From JBOGDS01 sp050743075 (GTDB lineage Bacteria; Actinomycetota; Actinomycetes; Jiangellales; Jiangellaceae), in the NCBI GenBank assembly GCA_050743075.1, contig JBOGDS010000079.1, positions 1 through 15,882 on the forward strand: a DNA stretch of 15,882 bases, read 5' to 3'. Within the stretch, counting starts at the first letter, position 1, and every line of letters begins with the position of its first letter. A program made the translations under genes and the position numbers. Shown here one piece after another: positions 13,392-15,882 of this stretch. Under the pieces are notes generated by a model that was not told the origin of the DNA, searched no databases, and saw nothing but the letters and a program-made list of their open reading frames with translations.

Positions 13392-14689
13392 GTCCCACGT
13401 TCCACTCGCTCACGCAATATCGCGACTACCGGCTGTTCTGGTCCGGCATGGTGGTGTCGAACATCGGCACCTGGATGCAACGGGTGGCGCAGGACTGGCT
13501 GGTCCTCGTGACCCTCGGTGGGGGACCCGCCGCCCTGGGCATTGCGACGGGTTTGCAGTTCCTGCCCTTCCTGCTCGTGGCTCCGTTCGGGGGCCTGCTG
13601 GCGGACCGGTTCCCGAAACGCCGCCTGCTGATGTTCACCAACGGTTTCCTGGGCCTGGTCGGGCTGATCCTCGGCGTCCTCGTCGTCACCGACACCGCCG
13701 AGGTGTGGCACGTCTACGTGCTGGCGTTCCTGCTCGGCACCGGAACCGCACTCGACCACCCCGCCCGCAACACGTATGTGTCCGAGTTGGTCGACGCCGG
13801 TGACCTGCCCAACGCCGTCGGCCTGAACAGCGCGTCGTTCAATGCGGCGCGGCTGGTCGGGCCAGCGGCGGCCGGGCTCCTCATCGCCGCTCTCGGTCCA
13901 GGGCCGGTGTTCCTGCTCAACGCGCTGACCTTCGTCGCGCCGATCGCCATGCTCATGCTCATCGGCAAAGACGTCGTCGACGAACCCAGGCCGGTCGCAC
14001 GCGGCGAGCGCCGGCTCGTCGACGGCATCCGTTACGTCCGCAGCCGGCCCGACCTGCTGCTGGTCATGGCGATCATGTTCTTCGTCGGGACGTTCGGCAT
14101 GAACTTCCAGATGACGACGGCGCTGATGGCCACGAGCGTCTTCGACAAGGGCCCGAGTGAGTACGGCGTCCTCGGCTCGATCATGGCCATCGGCGCGCTG
14201 ACCGGGTCGCTGCTGGCGGCCCGCCGCGGCGCACCACGCCGCCGTGTCATCGTCGCCATCGCGATGCTCTTCGGCCTCCTCGAGATCCTCGCCGGCCTGA
14301 CGCCTGCGTACTGGGTATTCGCCGTGTCGCTCGTCCCCCTGGGCATGGCGGCGCTGACCGTCGTCACCACGGCCAACGCATATGTGCAAACCACCGTCGA
14401 CGCCGACATGCGCGGGCGGGTCATGGCGCTCTACATCATGGTGTTCATGGGCGGGACGCCGTTCGGGGCTCCGGTCATCGGGTGGGTCGCCGACGTGCTG
14501 GGCGCACGGTGGTCGCTGCTGGGCGGCGGCATCCTCACCATCGCGGGGACACTGCTCGTCACCTTGCTGCTTGCCCGACGCAATGGTGTCGTGCTGCGGC
14601 CGGGACTGCGCCTTCGTTCTTCCGCCCTGGTGAGTGGAAGCGCTCTCAGGGCCGCTAGGGTCGGCATGACGCACGGTACGAAGGGATGA
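13388..14689 (+). CDS. MFS exporter (EntS/MFS_3-like)
   Basis: The 433-residue protein has twelve hydrophobic segments and opens FHSLTQYRDYRLFWSGMVVS (5-24) then NIGTWMQRVAQDWLVL, the usual start of this efflux branch. Motif A GGLLADRFPKRRLL is at about 68-81. ALDHPARNTYVSELV and ADMRGRVMALYIMVFMGGTPFG are further family landmarks. It is probably a proton-driven drug or siderophore exporter. It is translated from GTG 13388 by a 4-base overlap with marR, so MarR should control it. The C-terminus after LLLARRNG (about 40 residues) is Arg-rich and non-membrane, and its DNA carries the LacI-type operator and promoter-like sequence of the beta-glucosidase gene. Part of this tail may therefore be constrained as DNA rather than as protein. 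Confidence 0.92.
   Translation: MSPTFHSLTQYRDYRLFWSGMVVSNIGTWMQRVAQDWLVLVTLGGGPAALGIATGLQFLPFLLVAPFGGLLADRFPKRRLLMFTNGFLGLVGLILGVLVVTDTAEVWHVYVLAFLLGTGTALDHPARNTYVSELVDAGDLPNAVGLNSASFNAARLVGPAAAGLLIAALGPGPVFLLNALTFVAPIAMLMLIGKDVVDEPRPVARGERRLVDGIRYVRSRPDLLLVMAIMFFVGTFGMNFQMTTALMATSVFDKGPSEYGVLGSIMAIGALTGSLLAARRGAPRRRVIVAIAMLFGLLEILAGLTPAYWVFAVSLVPLGMAALTVVTTANAYVQTTVDADMRGRVMALYIMVFMGGTPFGAPVIGWVADVLGARWSLLGGGILTIAGTLLVTLLLARRNGVVLRPGLRLRSSALVSGSALRAARVGMTHGTKG
14635..14648. promoter_or_regulatory. LacI-family (CebR-like) operator before the beta-glucosidase
   Basis: TGGAAGCGCTCTCA matches 12 of 14 positions of TGGGAGCGCTCCCA, the site reported for the cellobiose/cellotriose repressor CebR of Streptomyces, and fits the general LacI-family pattern with central AGCGCT. 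It lies 43 bases before ATG 14692, within the tail of the MFS gene. TAGGGT at 14656-14661 is a possible -10 just downstream. No LacI gene is within the window, so the repressor would be encoded elsewhere. Confidence 0.7.
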
Positions 14690-14691
14690 GC

Positions 14692-15882
14692 ATGCTGCCG
14701 ACCACGTCCACCACCGCCACCGCCGCTCGGCGGTTTCCCGCCGGGTTCGTGTGGGGTGCGGCGACCGCGGCATTCCAGATCGAGGGCTCGACGGCGGCAG
14801 ACGGGCGAACCGACTCCATCTGGGACACGTTCACCCGGCGGCCGGGTGCCATCGTGGGCGGACACACCGGTGAGCTGGCCACCGACCACTACCGGCGGAT
14901 GGCCGACGACGTCGCAACGATGGCGGACCTGGGACTGACGGCCTACCGGTTCTCGGTGGCATGGCCCCGGGTTCGTGCGGACGGGGCCGACGTCAACCAG
15001 GCGGGGCTCGACTTCTACCGCCGTCTGGTCGACGAGCTGCTGGGCCACGGCATCGCCCCGTGGGCCACGCTCTACCACTGGGACCTGCCGCAGGCGCTCG
15101 AGGACCGCGGTGGATGGACATCGCGCGACACGGCCTTCTGGTTCGCGGAGTACGCCGACACCGTCCACGAGGCGCTCGGCGACCGGGTGCAGTACTGGAC
15201 GACGCTGAACGAGCCGTGGTGCTCGGCCTTCCTCGGCTACGCCGCCGGCGAGCACGCGCCCGGCCGGGCCGAGCCGCGGGCAGCCGTTGCCGCCGCGCAC
15301 CATCTGCTCTTGGCGCACGGCCTGGGCGCGGCCGCGATCCGGGCCCGGGACCAGGACGGCACGCTCGGCATCACGCTCAACCTCTCGCCGGTCGAGGCCG
15401 CGGACCCGGCCGACCCGGTGGACGCCGAGGCGGCTCGCCGGATCGACGGGCTGCAGAACCGGATCTTCCTCGAACCCATCTTCCGGGGGGCATACCCGGC
15501 CGACGTCGTCGCCGACCTGGAGCCGTTCGGCCTGTCCGAGCACATCCACGACGGCGATCTCGAGGCGATCTCGGCGCCCCTGGACCTCCTCGGCGTCAAC
15601 TACTATGTCGGGACGCTGGTGTCCGGGCACACCGACCCGCAGGCGGAACCACCACGGCCGTTGACCTCGGCGGGCCTGCCCCGACCCAACCCGCCGGGCT
15701 CGCCGTGGGTGGGCGCCGACCAGGTCAGCTTCCGGTCCCGCGGCCGGCCGGTCACCGCACAGGACTGGGAGATCTACCCCGAGGGGCTCACCACGCTGCT
15801 GACCTCCCTGTCGGCGCAGCTGCCGAACGTACCGCTCTACGTCACCGAGAACGGTGCTGCCTACGCCGACCCGGTCGTCGAC
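14692..15882 (+). CDS. GH1 beta-glucosidase (3' end beyond the window)
   Basis: The first 397 residues of a glycoside hydrolase family 1 enzyme are present; the family usually has 440-480, so about 50-80 are missing at the window edge. Landmarks are FPAGFVWGAATAAFQIEG (15-32), TLYHWDLPQALEDRGGW, the acid/base site TLNEPW (Glu174) and the nucleophile VTENG (Glu386). With both catalytic glutamates and no signal peptide, this should be an active cytosolic retaining enzyme that hydrolyses imported beta-glucosides such as cellobiose. I chose ATG 14692 because GAAGGG (14680-14685) then has a 6-base spacing. ATG 14686, overlapping the MFS stop as ATGA, adds only two residues. The upstream CebR-like site suggests induction by cello-oligosaccharides, independent of the marR operon. 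Confidence 0.95.
   Translation, partial: MLPTTSTTATAARRFPAGFVWGAATAAFQIEGSTAADGRTDSIWDTFTRRPGAIVGGHTGELATDHYRRMADDVATMADLGLTAYRFSVAWPRVRADGADVNQAGLDFYRRLVDELLGHGIAPWATLYHWDLPQALEDRGGWTSRDTAFWFAEYADTVHEALGDRVQYWTTLNEPWCSAFLGYAAGEHAPGRAEPRAAVAAAHHLLLAHGLGAAAIRARDQDGTLGITLNLSPVEAADPADPVDAEAARRIDGLQNRIFLEPIFRGAYPADVVADLEPFGLSEHIHDGDLEAISAPLDLLGVNYYVGTLVSGHTDPQAEPPRPLTSAGLPRPNPPGSPWVGADQVSFRSRGRPVTAQDWEIYPEGLTTLLTSLSAQLPNVPLYVTENGAAYADPVVD

Noticed and set aside
13070..14773. Long minus-strand open frame across marR and the MFS exporter
   Set aside because: It is antisense to two clear genes, its predicted protein is full of Arg, His, Asp and Gln without any domain, and such frames are common in GC-rich DNA.

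Overview
The window is chromosomal DNA from a high-GC Gram-positive bacterium, an actinomycete in the broad sense. The evidence is very GC-rich coding sequence with G/C at third codon positions, GTG starts, promoters that place the start codon at the expected transcript 5' end (leaderless genes), a cold-shock protein with the long actinobacterial C-terminal tail, and actinobacterial families (DUF3027, DUF2530). I cannot fix the genus. Gene density is very high: no stretch over 300 bases lacks a gene and most junctions overlap by a few bases. There are no rRNA or tRNA genes, insertion sequences, integrases or CRISPR arrays.

Layout. (1) 20-1134, minus: a two-gene unit of a HipA-like kinase and a DUF3037 protein, coupled by an ATGA overlap. 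(2) 1198-6819: a cold-shock protein (+), a convergent MFS-type membrane protein (-), then divergently a DUF3027 protein with four conserved cysteines overlapping a 999-residue protein with a sacsin/Hsp90-type ATPase fold (+). (3) 6881-7387: an ArsR/SmtB metalloregulator (+) facing away from a 22-codon gene (-) for a peptide with three Cys-Cys pairs. They share a compact promoter with two copies of an inverted 13-bp operator. (4) 7395-10553: an ABC exporter (ATPase plus large permease, minus) divergent from a GbsR/MarR-type regulator, with a TTCACAA-CT-TTGTGAA palindrome on the exporter's -35 box. (5) 10543-12003, minus: an NCS2 purine-base permease. (6) 12209-14689, plus: a DUF2530 membrane protein with a PEPYAE repeat, a MarR regulator with an operator over its own promoter, and a coupled MFS exporter. 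(7) 14692 to the window end: a GH1 beta-glucosidase, cut by the edge, with a LacI-family (CebR-like) operator inside the tail of the exporter gene.

How the genes work together. Most of the window is three small regulator-plus-target modules: metal or metalloid sensing (ArsR with the Cys-rich peptide), export controlled by the GbsR-type protein, and export controlled by MarR. To these are added purine uptake and beta-glucoside use. The most unusual item is the Cys-rich micro-gene at 6881-6949. It is short enough for gene finders to miss, has a near-ideal ribosome binding site, and has its promoter interleaved with the ArsR operators. It is a good candidate for an undescribed metal-binding peptide. 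The HipA/DUF3037 pair and the DUF3027/sacsin-like pair are conserved-looking but uncharacterised.
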